Below, in pieces: positions 5,879-12,217 of a stretch of DNA of 13,412 nucleotides (position 1 is its first letter; every line of letters begins with the position of its first letter). Position numbers and translations under genes: made by a program. Under the pieces are notes generated by a model. The model was not told the DNA's origin. It ran no database searches and was given only the letters and a program-made list of their open reading frames with translations. This DNA is from SVTX01 sp045659745 (GTDB lineage: Bacteria > Bacillota > Clostridia > Oscillospirales > CAG-272), in NCBI GenBank assembly GCA_045659745.1, contig JAZRCL010000100.1, positions 1 through 13,412 on the forward strand, read 5' to 3'.

Positions 5879-7882
5879 ATGCAAAACAAGTCCCAAATTA
5901 AAGAAAAAATAGAAAAGCTTCGCGCCGAGCTCACTCACCACGCAAAGCTTTATTACGTATATGACGCACCCGAAATATCCGACTATGAGTACGATATGAT
6001 GTACGCCGAGCTGCTTCGTCTTGAGGAGGAAAACCCAGAGTTTTTCGACCCCGATTCGCCCTCTCAGAGAGTTGGCGGCGCGCCGCTTGATAAGTTCCAG
6101 AAGGTCACTCATACCGTGCGTATGGACTCACTCTCGGACGTGTTCTCGTTTGAGGAGCTTTATGGCTTTACAAGCTCGGTCGGACAAGCACTGCCAAACT
6201 GCGTGTATTCCGTAGAGCCTAAAATAGACGGACTTTCAGTGTCCCTCAAATATGAAAACGGAATTTTTGTTCAGGGCGCGACCCGTGGAGACGGTATAAC
6301 CGGCGAAGACGTCACGCAGAACATAAAGACTATCTTCTCGATCCCCATGACACTCCCCGAGCCGCTTAATCTTACGGTGCGCGGCGAGGTCTATATGCCT
6401 CGCGAGGTGTTCAACAGAATAAATCAAAAGCGCGAGCGCGAGGGACAGACCCTTATGGCAAATCCCCGAAACGCCGCAGCAGGCTCGCTCCGTCAGCTTG
6501 ACCCCAAGATTGCGGCAAGCCGCGGACTTGATATATTTATATTCAATTTCCAAGAGGGTGAGCTTTATATGGGCGGCAGACAGGCAGCATCTCACACCGA
6601 GATACTTGACCGCCTGTCAGAGCTTGGATTCCCCTGCGTTCCCATGAGAATAAAGGCTCAAAGCTACGACGAGATAATCTCTCATATAGAAAAAATAGGA
6701 CAGGCGCGAGACAGCCTTCCCTACGACATAGACGGCGTGGTTATCAAGGCAGACCTGATCTCCGACCGTCAAAGACTTGGCGAGGGCACGAACACTCCCA
6801 AGTGGGCGGTGGCATACAAATTCCCGCCCGAAGAAAAACAGACCACACTTCTTGACATTTCAATAGCGGTTGGCCGCACGGGAGTGTTGACTCCCACAGC
6901 TATCCTCTCCCCCGTTCGTCTGGCAGGCACTACTGTGTCGAAGGCAAGCCTTCACAACCTTGATTTTATCCGTGAGCGCGACATTATGCTTGGAGATACA
7001 GTTATCGTCCGCAAGGCAGGCGACATTATCCCCGAGGTGCTGACGGCCATCCCTGCAAAGCGCGACGGCACGCAGAGAGAATTTATAATGCCCACGCACT
7101 GTCCGTCCTGCGGCGAGCCCGTATTTTACGACCCCGACGAAGCGGCGGCAGTCCGCTGCACAAACGCCTCCTGCCCCGCACAGATCTCACGCGGAATCGA
7201 ACACTTCGTCTCCAAGGGCGCGATGAATATCGACGGTCTGGGACCGCAGATAATCGAGCTTTTGATAACGTCAGGTCTTATCAAGGATGCAGCTGACCTC
7301 TATTCCCTCAAGGTCGAGGATATTTCTCCGCTTGAGAGAATGGGCGAAAAATCCGCGCAAAATCTCATCACCGCAATAGAAAACTCAAAATCCGCAGGAC
7401 TTGAAAGACTTCTCACCGCACTCGGCATCCGCAACGTCGGAGAGGTCGCGGCGGCATCACTCGCCTCAAAATTCCGCACACTTGATGCGTGCATGAATGC
7501 AAGCGTAGAGGAGCTTGTTGATATTCAGGACTTCGGGCGTATTACCGCCGAGTGCGTAGTAAACTTCTTCTCTCACCCGCAAAACCGCGAGCTTTGTCAA
7601 AGACTCAAGGACGCAGGCGTGCAATGCGTTGCAACCGCTGCGCCCACGGGAGAGAAGTTCAAGGGGCTTACGTTCGTGCTTACGGGCACGCTCCCCACAA
7701 TGTCTCGTGACGAGGCGTCCGCAAAGATAAAAGCAAACGGCGGTAAGGTCTCGGGCTCGGTATCCTCAAAGACTTCTTATGTCGTCGCGGGTGAAGCCGC
7801 AGGCTCAAAGCTCACAAAGGCTCAAAGCCTCGGTGTTGCCGTCATTGACGAGGAAACTCTGCTCAAAATGATTGAGGGATAA
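5879..7882 (+). CDS. ligA: NAD-dependent DNA ligase LigA
   Basis: A full-length 667-residue bacterial LigA, the usual family size. Order: NAD-binding Ia domain with the YY(V)YDAPEISDYEYDMMY region (25-42); adenylation domain with the AMP-accepting lysine in EPKIDG (Lys115), GATRGDG (133-139) and DIDGVVIK (283-290); OB fold; a four-Cys zinc finger (Cys408, 411, 427, 432); helix-hairpin-helix region (~445-575); and a C-terminal BRCT domain (~592-665, with LTFVLTGTL). It seals nicks between Okazaki fragments and in repair, using NAD+ in the cytoplasm. It has its own promoter and GGAGGAG ribosome binding site. The stop codon is immediately adjacent to the stop of the convergent amidase gene. Confidence 0.98.
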   Translation: MQNKSQIKEKIEKLRAELTHHAKLYYVYDAPEISDYEYDMMYAELLRLEEENPEFFDPDSPSQRVGGAPLDKFQKVTHTVRMDSLSDVFSFEELYGFTSSVGQALPNCVYSVEPKIDGLSVSLKYENGIFVQGATRGDGITGEDVTQNIKTIFSIPMTLPEPLNLTVRGEVYMPREVFNRINQKREREGQTLMANPRNAAAGSLRQLDPKIAASRGLDIFIFNFQEGELYMGGRQAASHTEILDRLSELGFPCVPMRIKAQSYDEIISHIEKIGQARDSLPYDIDGVVIKADLISDRQRLGEGTNTPKWAVAYKFPPEEKQTTLLDISIAVGRTGVLTPTAILSPVRLAGTTVSKASLHNLDFIRERDIMLGDTVIVRKAGDIIPEVLTAIPAKRDGTQREFIMPTHCPSCGEPVFYDPDEAAAVRCTNASCPAQISRGIEHFVSKGAMNIDGLGPQIIELLITSGLIKDAADLYSLKVEDISPLERMGEKSAQNLITAIENSKSAGLERLLTALGIRNVGEVAAASLASKFRTLDACMNASVEELVDIQDFGRITAECVVNFFSHPQNRELCQRLKDAGVQCVATAAPTGEKFKGLTFVLTGTLPTMSRDEASAKIKANGGKVSGSVSSKTSYVVAGEAAGSKLTKAQSLGVAVIDEETLLKMIEG

Positions 7883-8449
7883 TTACCGCAGACCTGTAAA
7901 ATCAACTATGCCGTTATAAATTCCGTCGGCGTAAAGATTTGGCGAGTTGCTCATAAGCGAAGCTTCTCTCGGATTGGTTATAAATCCAAGCTCTACGAGT
8001 ATTGCAGGCATAGCGCTACGCTTTAAGACGTAAAGACCGGGGCGTGTTTTCATTCCCCTGTTGCGTACGCCAACCGCATCGGCTATTCCGTTGACGACGT
8101 CCTCGCCAAGCCTGAATGCAGGAGTGTTTTGCGCGTATGCATACGCCTCTACACCATTGGCAGACGAATTGCTTGATGCGTTTGTATGCAAACTTATAAA
8201 ATAGTCCGCTCCCCACGAATTTGCATCCTCAACTCGCACGCGCAGACTCGATGCATTCGATGTGCCAAGCTGTGTGTCGGGCGTAGGGCGTGAAAGCCTT
8301 ACCTCGTAATTTCCGCTTCGGCGCAATCTATCCGCAAGAAGCTGACCTATTCTGTAGGTTATATCCTGCTCACGCAGTCCGTTCCCCTCCGCTCCCGCGT
8401 TGGGATTGACGGGATTGTGCCCTTGGTCAATGTATATTTTTATTGCCAT
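7883..8449 (-). CDS. N-acetylmuramoyl-L-alanine amidase (Amidase_3), no signal peptide
   Basis: A 188-residue single-domain zinc amidase that cuts the bond between N-acetylmuramic acid and L-alanine in peptidoglycan. Family residues are in place: His11 in YIDQGHNP, Glu27 in GLREQD, His88 in ISLHTNA, and catalytic Glu153 in LVELGFITN. The catalytic fold begins at residue 2-3, so there is no signal peptide, membrane anchor or wall-binding repeat. Known amidases without a signal include phage endolysins and the Bacillus mother-cell lysis enzymes CwlC/CwlH. As spoIIR is ~1.4 kb away, a sporulation role is possible, but this is inference only. AGGGGG precedes the ATG. It converges on ligA with no base between the stops and diverges from rsmI across 84 bp. 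Confidence 0.92.
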   Translation of the reverse strand: MAIKIYIDQGHNPVNPNAGAEGNGLREQDITYRIGQLLADRLRRSGNYEVRLSRPTPDTQLGTSNASSLRVRVEDANSWGADYFISLHTNASSNSSANGVEAYAYAQNTPAFRLGEDVVNGIADAVGVRNRGMKTRPGLYVLKRSAMPAILVELGFITNPREASLMSNSPNLYADGIYNGIVDFTGLR

Positions 8450-8462
8450 ATAAATACCCCCT

Positions 8463-8510
8463 AATTTGCTTCTCTGTATTAGATTTTATGCCGCAGAGCA
8501 TAAATTTGCT
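8463..8510. promoter_or_regulatory. Dyad and direct repeat in the divergent amidase/rsmI spacer
   Basis: TTTATGC (8485-8491) and GCATAAA (8498-8504) form a perfect 7-bp dyad with a 6-base centre. It is flanked by two copies of AATTTGCT (8463-8470 and 8503-8510). This could be an operator or only chance in AT-rich DNA. No convincing -35/-10 pair was found here for either gene. Confidence 0.3.
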
Positions 8511-8533
8511 ATTACTTGAAAGGAATTTTTGAA

Positions 8534-9433
8534 ATGACTGACAAAAGCTTAGCTGTTCCCTGCGATTCGGGAGAAAAAAACAAAATAGTCGGCGGCATGC
8601 TTTATCTTGTCGCAACTCCCGTCGGAAATCTCGCCGACCTTTCGGAGCGCGCTAAAAAGGTGCTTTCCGAGGTTGACTTTATCGCCGCTGAGGACACAAG
8701 AAATACCATGCGTCTGCTTCAGTATCTCGGCATCAATAAGCCTATGGTATCGTATTTTGAACATAACAAAAGAACACACGGTCAGCTCATCTGCGACAAA
8801 CTGCTCTCAGGTGAGTCATGCGCTCTTGTGACGGATGCGGGCACTCCCGCAATCTCCGACCCAGGCGAAGATATAGTTGCGCTCTGCGCCGAGAAAAACA
8901 TTCCCGTGACGAGTATCCCCGGCGCGTGCGCGGCAATTTTGTCACTTACCCTTTCGGGACTTCCCACGGGCAGATTCTGTTTCGAGGGATTTTTGCCGGT
9001 TGACAAGAAAGACCGTCGAGAAAGGCTCAAAAAGCTCGCGTACGAGGATAGAACTATGATATTCCACGAGGCTCCCCATAAGCTCATAAACACGCTTGAG
9101 GATATGCAAAAGGCCTTTGGCGGCGACCGCCGCATCTCGCTCTGCCGCGAGCTGACAAAGCTTAACGAGGAAATAATGAGAACTACCCTGTCGGGAGCGC
9201 TTGAATATTACTCCGAAAAATCCCCGCGCGGTGAATACGTCCTGGTGCTTGAGGGCTGCCCCGAAGGAACTCTCCGCCCCGACGAGATTGACCTCACCAC
9301 CCTCTCGGTTGAAGCGCATGTTCAGCACTACATAGACAATGGCATGTCCAAAAACGACGCAATAAAGAAAACCGCAAAGGACCGTGGAGTACACAAAAAC
9401 GAGATATATCAGATAGTTGCGGTAAAGGAATAA
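8534..9433 (+). CDS. rsmI: 16S rRNA (cytidine-1402-2'-O)-methyltransferase RsmI
   Basis: A 299-residue tetrapyrrole-methylase-fold enzyme that 2'-O-methylates C1402 of 16S rRNA in the decoding centre, using SAM. Family segments in order: MLYLVATPVGNLADLSERA (22-40), AEDTRNT (52-58), LVTDAGTPAISDPGE (98-112), SIPGACAAI (127-135), RTMIFHEAPHKL (173-184), CRELTKLNEE (204-213) and GEYVLVLEG (233-241). The ATG at 8534 is chosen because AAAGGA (8519-8524) sits 9 bp before it. An in-frame TTG at 8516 is upstream of that site, so it has no ribosome binding site of its own. A start at the ATG at 8597 would give the shorter N-terminus typical of the family, so the first 21 residues are an extension. 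An intrinsic terminator follows. Confidence 0.96.
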   Translation: MTDKSLAVPCDSGEKNKIVGGMLYLVATPVGNLADLSERAKKVLSEVDFIAAEDTRNTMRLLQYLGINKPMVSYFEHNKRTHGQLICDKLLSGESCALVTDAGTPAISDPGEDIVALCAEKNIPVTSIPGACAAILSLTLSGLPTGRFCFEGFLPVDKKDRRERLKKLAYEDRTMIFHEAPHKLINTLEDMQKAFGGDRRISLCRELTKLNEEIMRTTLSGALEYYSEKSPRGEYVLVLEGCPEGTLRPDEIDLTTLSVEAHVQHYIDNGMSKNDAIKKTAKDRGVHKNEIYQIVAVKE

Positions 9434-9440
9434 AAAATAA

Positions 9441-9472
9441 ACGGGGCGTTTGAGCAAAAACACCCCGTTTTT
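9441..9472 (+). terminator. Intrinsic terminator of rsmI
   Basis: ACGGGGCGTTT (9441-9451) pairs with AAACACCCCGT (9458-9468) with one C-A mismatch and a 6-base loop, then a T-run (9468-9472). Confidence 0.88.
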
Positions 9473-9532
9473 CCTTATTTTTCAAGGCTTTTCGGACATA
9501 AAAAATTTTTTATATTTTTTTGAAAAAAAGTG

Positions 9533-9561
9533 TTGACAAACAAAAGTGTTTGTGATATAAT
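9533..9561 (+). promoter_or_regulatory. Consensus sigma-A promoter of the tRNA-Thr/tRNA-Tyr unit
   Basis: TTGACA (9533-9538), 17 bp, then TATAAT (9556-9561), a perfect match, 33 bp before tRNA-Thr. The spacer from the rsmI terminator to here is plain AT-rich DNA. Confidence 0.9.
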
Positions 9562-9594
9562 ACTACTGTTGCACGCGCAACACACAAAAAATAT

Positions 9595-9669
9595 GCTGGT
9601 GTGGCTCAATGGCAGAGCAGCTGATTTGTAATCAGCAGGTTGATGGTTCGACTCCGTTCACCAGCTCCA
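9595..9669 (+). tRNA. tRNA-Thr(TGT)
   Basis: A 75-nt cloverleaf. The acceptor GCTGGTG pairs with CACCAGC, discriminator T at 9666, encoded CCA at 9667-9669. The anticodon stem GCTGA/TCAGC carries the loop TTTGTAA, giving anticodon TGT. The T-arm contains GGTTCGACTCC. All stems look sound. It is the first gene of the two-tRNA transcript. Confidence 0.95.
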
Positions 9670-9696
9670 TTCGGTTGAGGCATAGCAGCAACCGAA
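9670..9696 (+). other. Hairpin in the spacer between the two tRNAs
   Basis: TTCGGTTG (9670-9677) pairs perfectly with CAACCGAA (9689-9696) across an 11-base loop. It fills most of the 31-bp spacer. With no T-run it is not a terminator; a processing or folding-insulation role is possible. Confidence 0.5.
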
Positions 9697-9700
9697 ATAT

Positions 9701-9785
9701 GGGGGATTTCCCGAGCGGCCAAAGGGGGCAGACTGTAAATCTGTTGTCACTGACTTCGGTGGTCCGAATCCACCATCCCCCACCA
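9701..9785 (+). tRNA. tRNA-Tyr(GTA)
   Basis: An 85-nt class II tRNA. The acceptor GGGGGAT pairs with ATCCCCC, discriminator A at 9782, CCA at 9783-9785. The anticodon stem CAGA/TCTG has loop CTGTAAA, giving anticodon GTA. A long variable arm (around TTGTCACTGACTTCG) and the T-arm GGTGG/CCACC fit bacterial tRNA-Tyr. Confidence 0.95.
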
Positions 9786-9786
9786 G

Positions 9787-9818
9787 AAAAAAGCACTTGC
9801 TTATGCAAGTGCTTTTTT
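9787..9818. terminator. Bidirectional intrinsic terminator (tRNA-Tyr and spoIIR)
   Basis: GCACTTGC (9793-9800), loop TTAT, GCAAGTGC (9805-9812). Six A before and six T after extend the stem to 14 bp. It works on the + strand after tRNA-Tyr and on the - strand after spoIIR. A second small GC hairpin (CCCTGC-GAA-GCAGGG, 9832-9846) lies just past the spoIIR stop. Confidence 0.9.
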
Positions 9819-9848
9819 CAACTAAATCCGTCCCTGCGAAGCAGGGTT

Positions 9849-10454
9849 TCATTCATTTCCCCTCATCTCCTCAATCACCTCAAGCAGCTTAAACCGAGCC
9901 TTGTATTTGGGTGTGTCGGTTTCGGTTATTACCTTGTACTGTTCGGGCGTAAAGCCTACGGAGATAAAGGCGTCCTCGTTTGCCTCTGTTGCCGCGTCAA
10001 GGCAAAGGGGAGGGAAGAGTACGCACCACCAATTCTGTCCCGTCGCGTCGCCGATAAGCACCTGCAAGGACAGATATTCTCCCGAGGGAAAACAGAGCGA
10101 GGCGTAGGATTTGCGGGGGTATTCCTCTTTGCCAAGCCTTACCTCAACGTCGTATGCGTAGCCGTTTTCCTCGATGACCCTCTGTGCCTCGTCGGCAATA
10201 AGTGAGAGATTGTCGGTCACAACGCCCCTTGTTTGCTCAAGATCTTCGCAGTCACCCGTCAGACACTCCGTCAGCTCAACCACCCTGTCGCGGACAAGCA
10301 GTTTTAGTGCTTGGTCCTCCTCGCTGTCCGAGTTGGCAACTACGTGGAGCCGCAACACCCCGTCGTAAATTTCCGCTTCGCCGTGTACGGGCATTACGCC
10401 AAGCAGGGCAAAAAGCAAACAAACGCAAATTGATAAAATAAGTATTTTCTTCAT
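9849..10454 (-). CDS. spoIIR: Stage II sporulation protein R (SpoIIR)
   Basis: A 201-residue secreted sporulation signal protein. In Bacillus and Clostridia SpoIIR is made in the forespore, crosses to the intermembrane space and triggers SpoIIGA to cleave pro-sigma-E in the mother cell. The N-terminus is a signal peptide: Lys2-Lys3, a hydrophobic core to about residue 22, likely cleavage near VHGEAE. The mature part carries the hallmarks LRLHVVANSDSEEDQALKL (34-52) and NWWCVLFPPLCLD (140-152), plus a YP...GEYLSLQVLIG segment. The length fits the family. The ATG lies right after a 7-T run, and its ribosome binding site (AAGGGAGC) is one arm of a long hairpin. It lies 74 bp downstream of the MATE gene. 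No clear sigma-F promoter was recognised. This gene identifies the organism as an endospore former by descent. Confidence 0.95.
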   Translation of the reverse strand: MKKILILSICVCLLFALLGVMPVHGEAEIYDGVLRLHVVANSDSEEDQALKLLVRDRVVELTECLTGDCEDLEQTRGVVTDNLSLIADEAQRVIEENGYAYDVEVRLGKEEYPRKSYASLCFPSGEYLSLQVLIGDATGQNWWCVLFPPLCLDAATEANEDAFISVGFTPEQYKVITETDTPKYKARFKLLEVIEEMRGNE

Positions 10455-10508
10455 AAAAAAAGCTCCCTTCGATCAGTGAAATGATTATTTCACCCAAGGG
10501 AGCTTTTT
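10455..10508 (-). terminator. Terminator-like hairpin overlapping the spoIIR ribosome binding site
   Basis: Arms 10457-10469 and 10496-10508 pair perfectly over 13 bp. The 26-base loop contains an inner 7-bp hairpin (GTGAAAT 10476-10482, ATTTCAC 10487-10493). Read on the - strand, the second arm is AAGGGAGC followed by seven T and then the spoIIR ATG. It therefore looks like an intrinsic terminator for the MATE gene while holding the spoIIR ribosome binding site inside the stem. Confidence 0.8.
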
Positions 10509-10528
10509 ATTCATTTTTGTTCGATATT

Positions 10529-11875
10529 TTATAATTTTATCATTTTTCTTTCTTTTTTGACCGCTATCACAATAAGAATTCCGCTGACAAGGGTGGTCAA
10601 AATCCAGCTTATGGGGTAGGTCATATATACGCAAAGCGGCGTTGTGAACACCTTGAATACCGTGCCTATCCATATAATTCGAAGTCCGCAGGCGAATATC
10701 AGGCTTACCGTGGTTGAGGACAGAGAGCGGCCCATTCCTCGGAGAGCTCCCGACATTATCTCCATAAAGCCACATAAAAAGTACGGTGTGACCAGCGTGG
10801 TGAAACGCAGCATAGCCGCATCAAGTGCATCCTCGTTGTCGGGAATGTACATTTTCAGTATAGGCTCGGCAAAAATCAGACCTATCGCCGACAGCACCAC
10901 GGCAAAGATAACGACGCAGAGCATAGCAGTGAGGACTACCCGCTTTATGCGGTCAAACCTTTTCGCACCCACCGCCTGACCGACGAAGGTGATCGAGGCG
11001 TCATAGAAGGAGTGATATGCGATATAATAAAATCTTTCAACGTTTGCTGCAGCTGAATTTCCCGCAATCACCGCAGAGCCGAAGGAGTTTATCGAGGATT
11101 GAACGGTGACGTTGGAAATGGCAAGAAGCACTCCCTGAATACCCGAGGGGATACCGATACGCAGTATCTTTTTCAGCCTTTCTTTGTCTATCGACAGTCG
11201 CCTGATGGACAGGTGGAGCGGCCCGTCTATGCGTCGCATATGGATTATGACCATAACGGCAGAGGTCATCTGTGCGATAATAGTTCCGAGTGCAACGCCC
11301 GCAACACCCATACGCAGCACCGCCACGAAAAGAAGGTTAAGCACTATGTTGACCACACCCGATACGGTAAGGAAAATAAGCGGTCTTTTGGAGTCGCCCG
11401 ACGCACGGAGCATAGCCGCCGCGTAGTTGTATATTACGAGTGCGGGAGAGCCGAGAAAGATTATTTTTATATAGGTTGTCGCCAGAGGCAGAACGTCCTC
11501 GGGAGTTTGCATAAGCCTGAGAATAACGGGGGCGAGGAAGAAGCCGAGTATTGCCACCGCAACACCCATTATTGCAGCTAACAGAATGGAGGTGTGAACG
11601 GTCCTTTGAATGTCCTCGCCGTCATTCGCACCGATACCGTGAGCAACGCATACGCCACCGCCAACGGCAAGTCCCAAAAACAGACTGAGAATGAGGTGGG
11701 AAAGAGAGCTTGTGCTTCCGACCGCGGCAAGTGCGACGTTGCCCTCAAACCGACCGACAACAACAAGGTCAGCGGCAACGTAAAGCGATTGAAAAATGCC
11801 CGACAGCATAAGCGGTAACGCAAATAAAAGTATTTTTTTGAAATACGGTTCTCTGACCGCTCTTGAACTGTCCAT
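10529..11875 (-). CDS. MATE-family multidrug/sodium antiporter
   Basis: A 448-residue membrane protein with about twelve hydrophobic segments in two similar halves, the size and layout of MATE exporters. Family signs are the first helix region KKILLFALPLMLSGIFQSLY (13-32), AADLVVVGRF (34-43), an early VGS segment, and the second-half repeat beginning RIGIPSGIQG. These proteins export cationic drugs or metabolites using a Na+ or H+ gradient. The substrate cannot be predicted; the sequence resembles the NorM/DinF-like Firmicute branch. AAGGAGG lies 5 bp before the ATG, and a promoter is visible at 11902-11929. The spoIIR gene follows on the same strand beyond a terminator-like hairpin. Confidence 0.93.
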   Translation of the reverse strand: MDSSRAVREPYFKKILLFALPLMLSGIFQSLYVAADLVVVGRFEGNVALAAVGSTSSLSHLILSLFLGLAVGGGVCVAHGIGANDGEDIQRTVHTSILLAAIMGVAVAILGFFLAPVILRLMQTPEDVLPLATTYIKIIFLGSPALVIYNYAAAMLRASGDSKRPLIFLTVSGVVNIVLNLLFVAVLRMGVAGVALGTIIAQMTSAVMVIIHMRRIDGPLHLSIRRLSIDKERLKKILRIGIPSGIQGVLLAISNVTVQSSINSFGSAVIAGNSAAANVERFYYIAYHSFYDASITFVGQAVGAKRFDRIKRVVLTAMLCVVIFAVVLSAIGLIFAEPILKMYIPDNEDALDAAMLRFTTLVTPYFLCGFMEIMSGALRGMGRSLSSTTVSLIFACGLRIIWIGTVFKVFTTPLCVYMTYPISWILTTLVSGILIVIAVKKERKMIKL

Positions 11876-11901
11876 ACCGTCCTCCTTGGCATTTTTTTAT
11901 A

Positions 11902-11929
11902 ATTATATCACTTAAAAAAATAAAGTCAA
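11902..11929 (-). promoter_or_regulatory. Likely sigma-A promoter of the MATE gene
   Basis: On the - strand, TTGACT (11924-11929), 16 bp, then TATAAT (11902-11907), 26 bp before the start codon. Confidence 0.75.
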
Positions 11930-11954
11930 GGGGGGCGGCGTTTTTTGTTGTGAT

Positions 11955-12032
11955 TTTCGCTACCTTTTTGAAAAAAGGTAGCTCAAGTTACATTTGCGTC
12001 AGATTTCCGCTACCTTTTTGAAAAAATGGAGC
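11955..12032. repeat. Two tandem copies of a palindromic intergenic repeat
   Basis: GCTACCTTTTT-GA-AAAAAGGTAGC (11959-11982) is a perfect 11-bp inverted repeat. A second copy at 12009-12032 keeps the left arm and centre but has a degraded right arm (TGGAGC instead of GGTAGC). The two start 50 bp apart and share 21 of 22 bases from TTTCGC/TTCCGC onward (11955-11976 and 12005-12026). The rest of the divergent spacer, 12033-12141, shows only AT-rich sequence with a small CCAA/TTGG dyad (12034-12049). Confidence 0.7.
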
Positions 12033-12141
12033 ACCAAAAACTTTATTGGCAAAAATGGCTTGACTTTAAGGCATAGTCTATGCTGTCATTTTCAATTTTC
12101 AACTTTCCATTTCCCATAAACTCTTTTATTACGTCTTTCGA

Positions 12142-12170
12142 TTGACAAAATAAATACTGTGTGTTATAAT
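12142..12170 (+). promoter_or_regulatory. Consensus sigma-A promoter of hisS
   Basis: TTGACA (12142-12147), 17 bp, then TATAAT (12165-12170), a perfect match. The leader before the ATG at 12218 is only ~40 nt, too short for a T-box. Confidence 0.88.
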
Positions 12171-12217
12171 AAAGGGTAAACGTAAATTTTTTCTTTATAT
12201 TGAAAGGAATTTTAAAT

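Noticed and set aside
8516..8533. TTG start adding six residues to RsmI
   Set aside because: The AAAGGA ribosome binding site lies within this extension and is well placed for the ATG at 8534.
9658..9852. 64-codon - strand frame over tRNA-Tyr
   Set aside because: Antisense of tRNA-Tyr and its terminator; a common spurious call.
9609..10205. 198-codon + strand frame through both tRNAs and into spoIIR
   Set aside because: It starts inside tRNA-Thr, reads through tRNA-Tyr and a terminator, then runs antisense to spoIIR.
10455..10560. Sigma-F or sigma-G promoter for spoIIR
   Set aside because: No -35/-10 pair with acceptable match and spacing was found by eye; a computed matrix scan could still find a weak one.
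11099..11581. 160-codon + strand frame inside the MATE gene
   Set aside because: Low-complexity His/Arg-rich shadow of a membrane protein; no start signals.
12171..12217. T-box riboswitch before hisS
   Set aside because: The leader is only ~40 nt from a consensus promoter and has no specifier stem or terminator.
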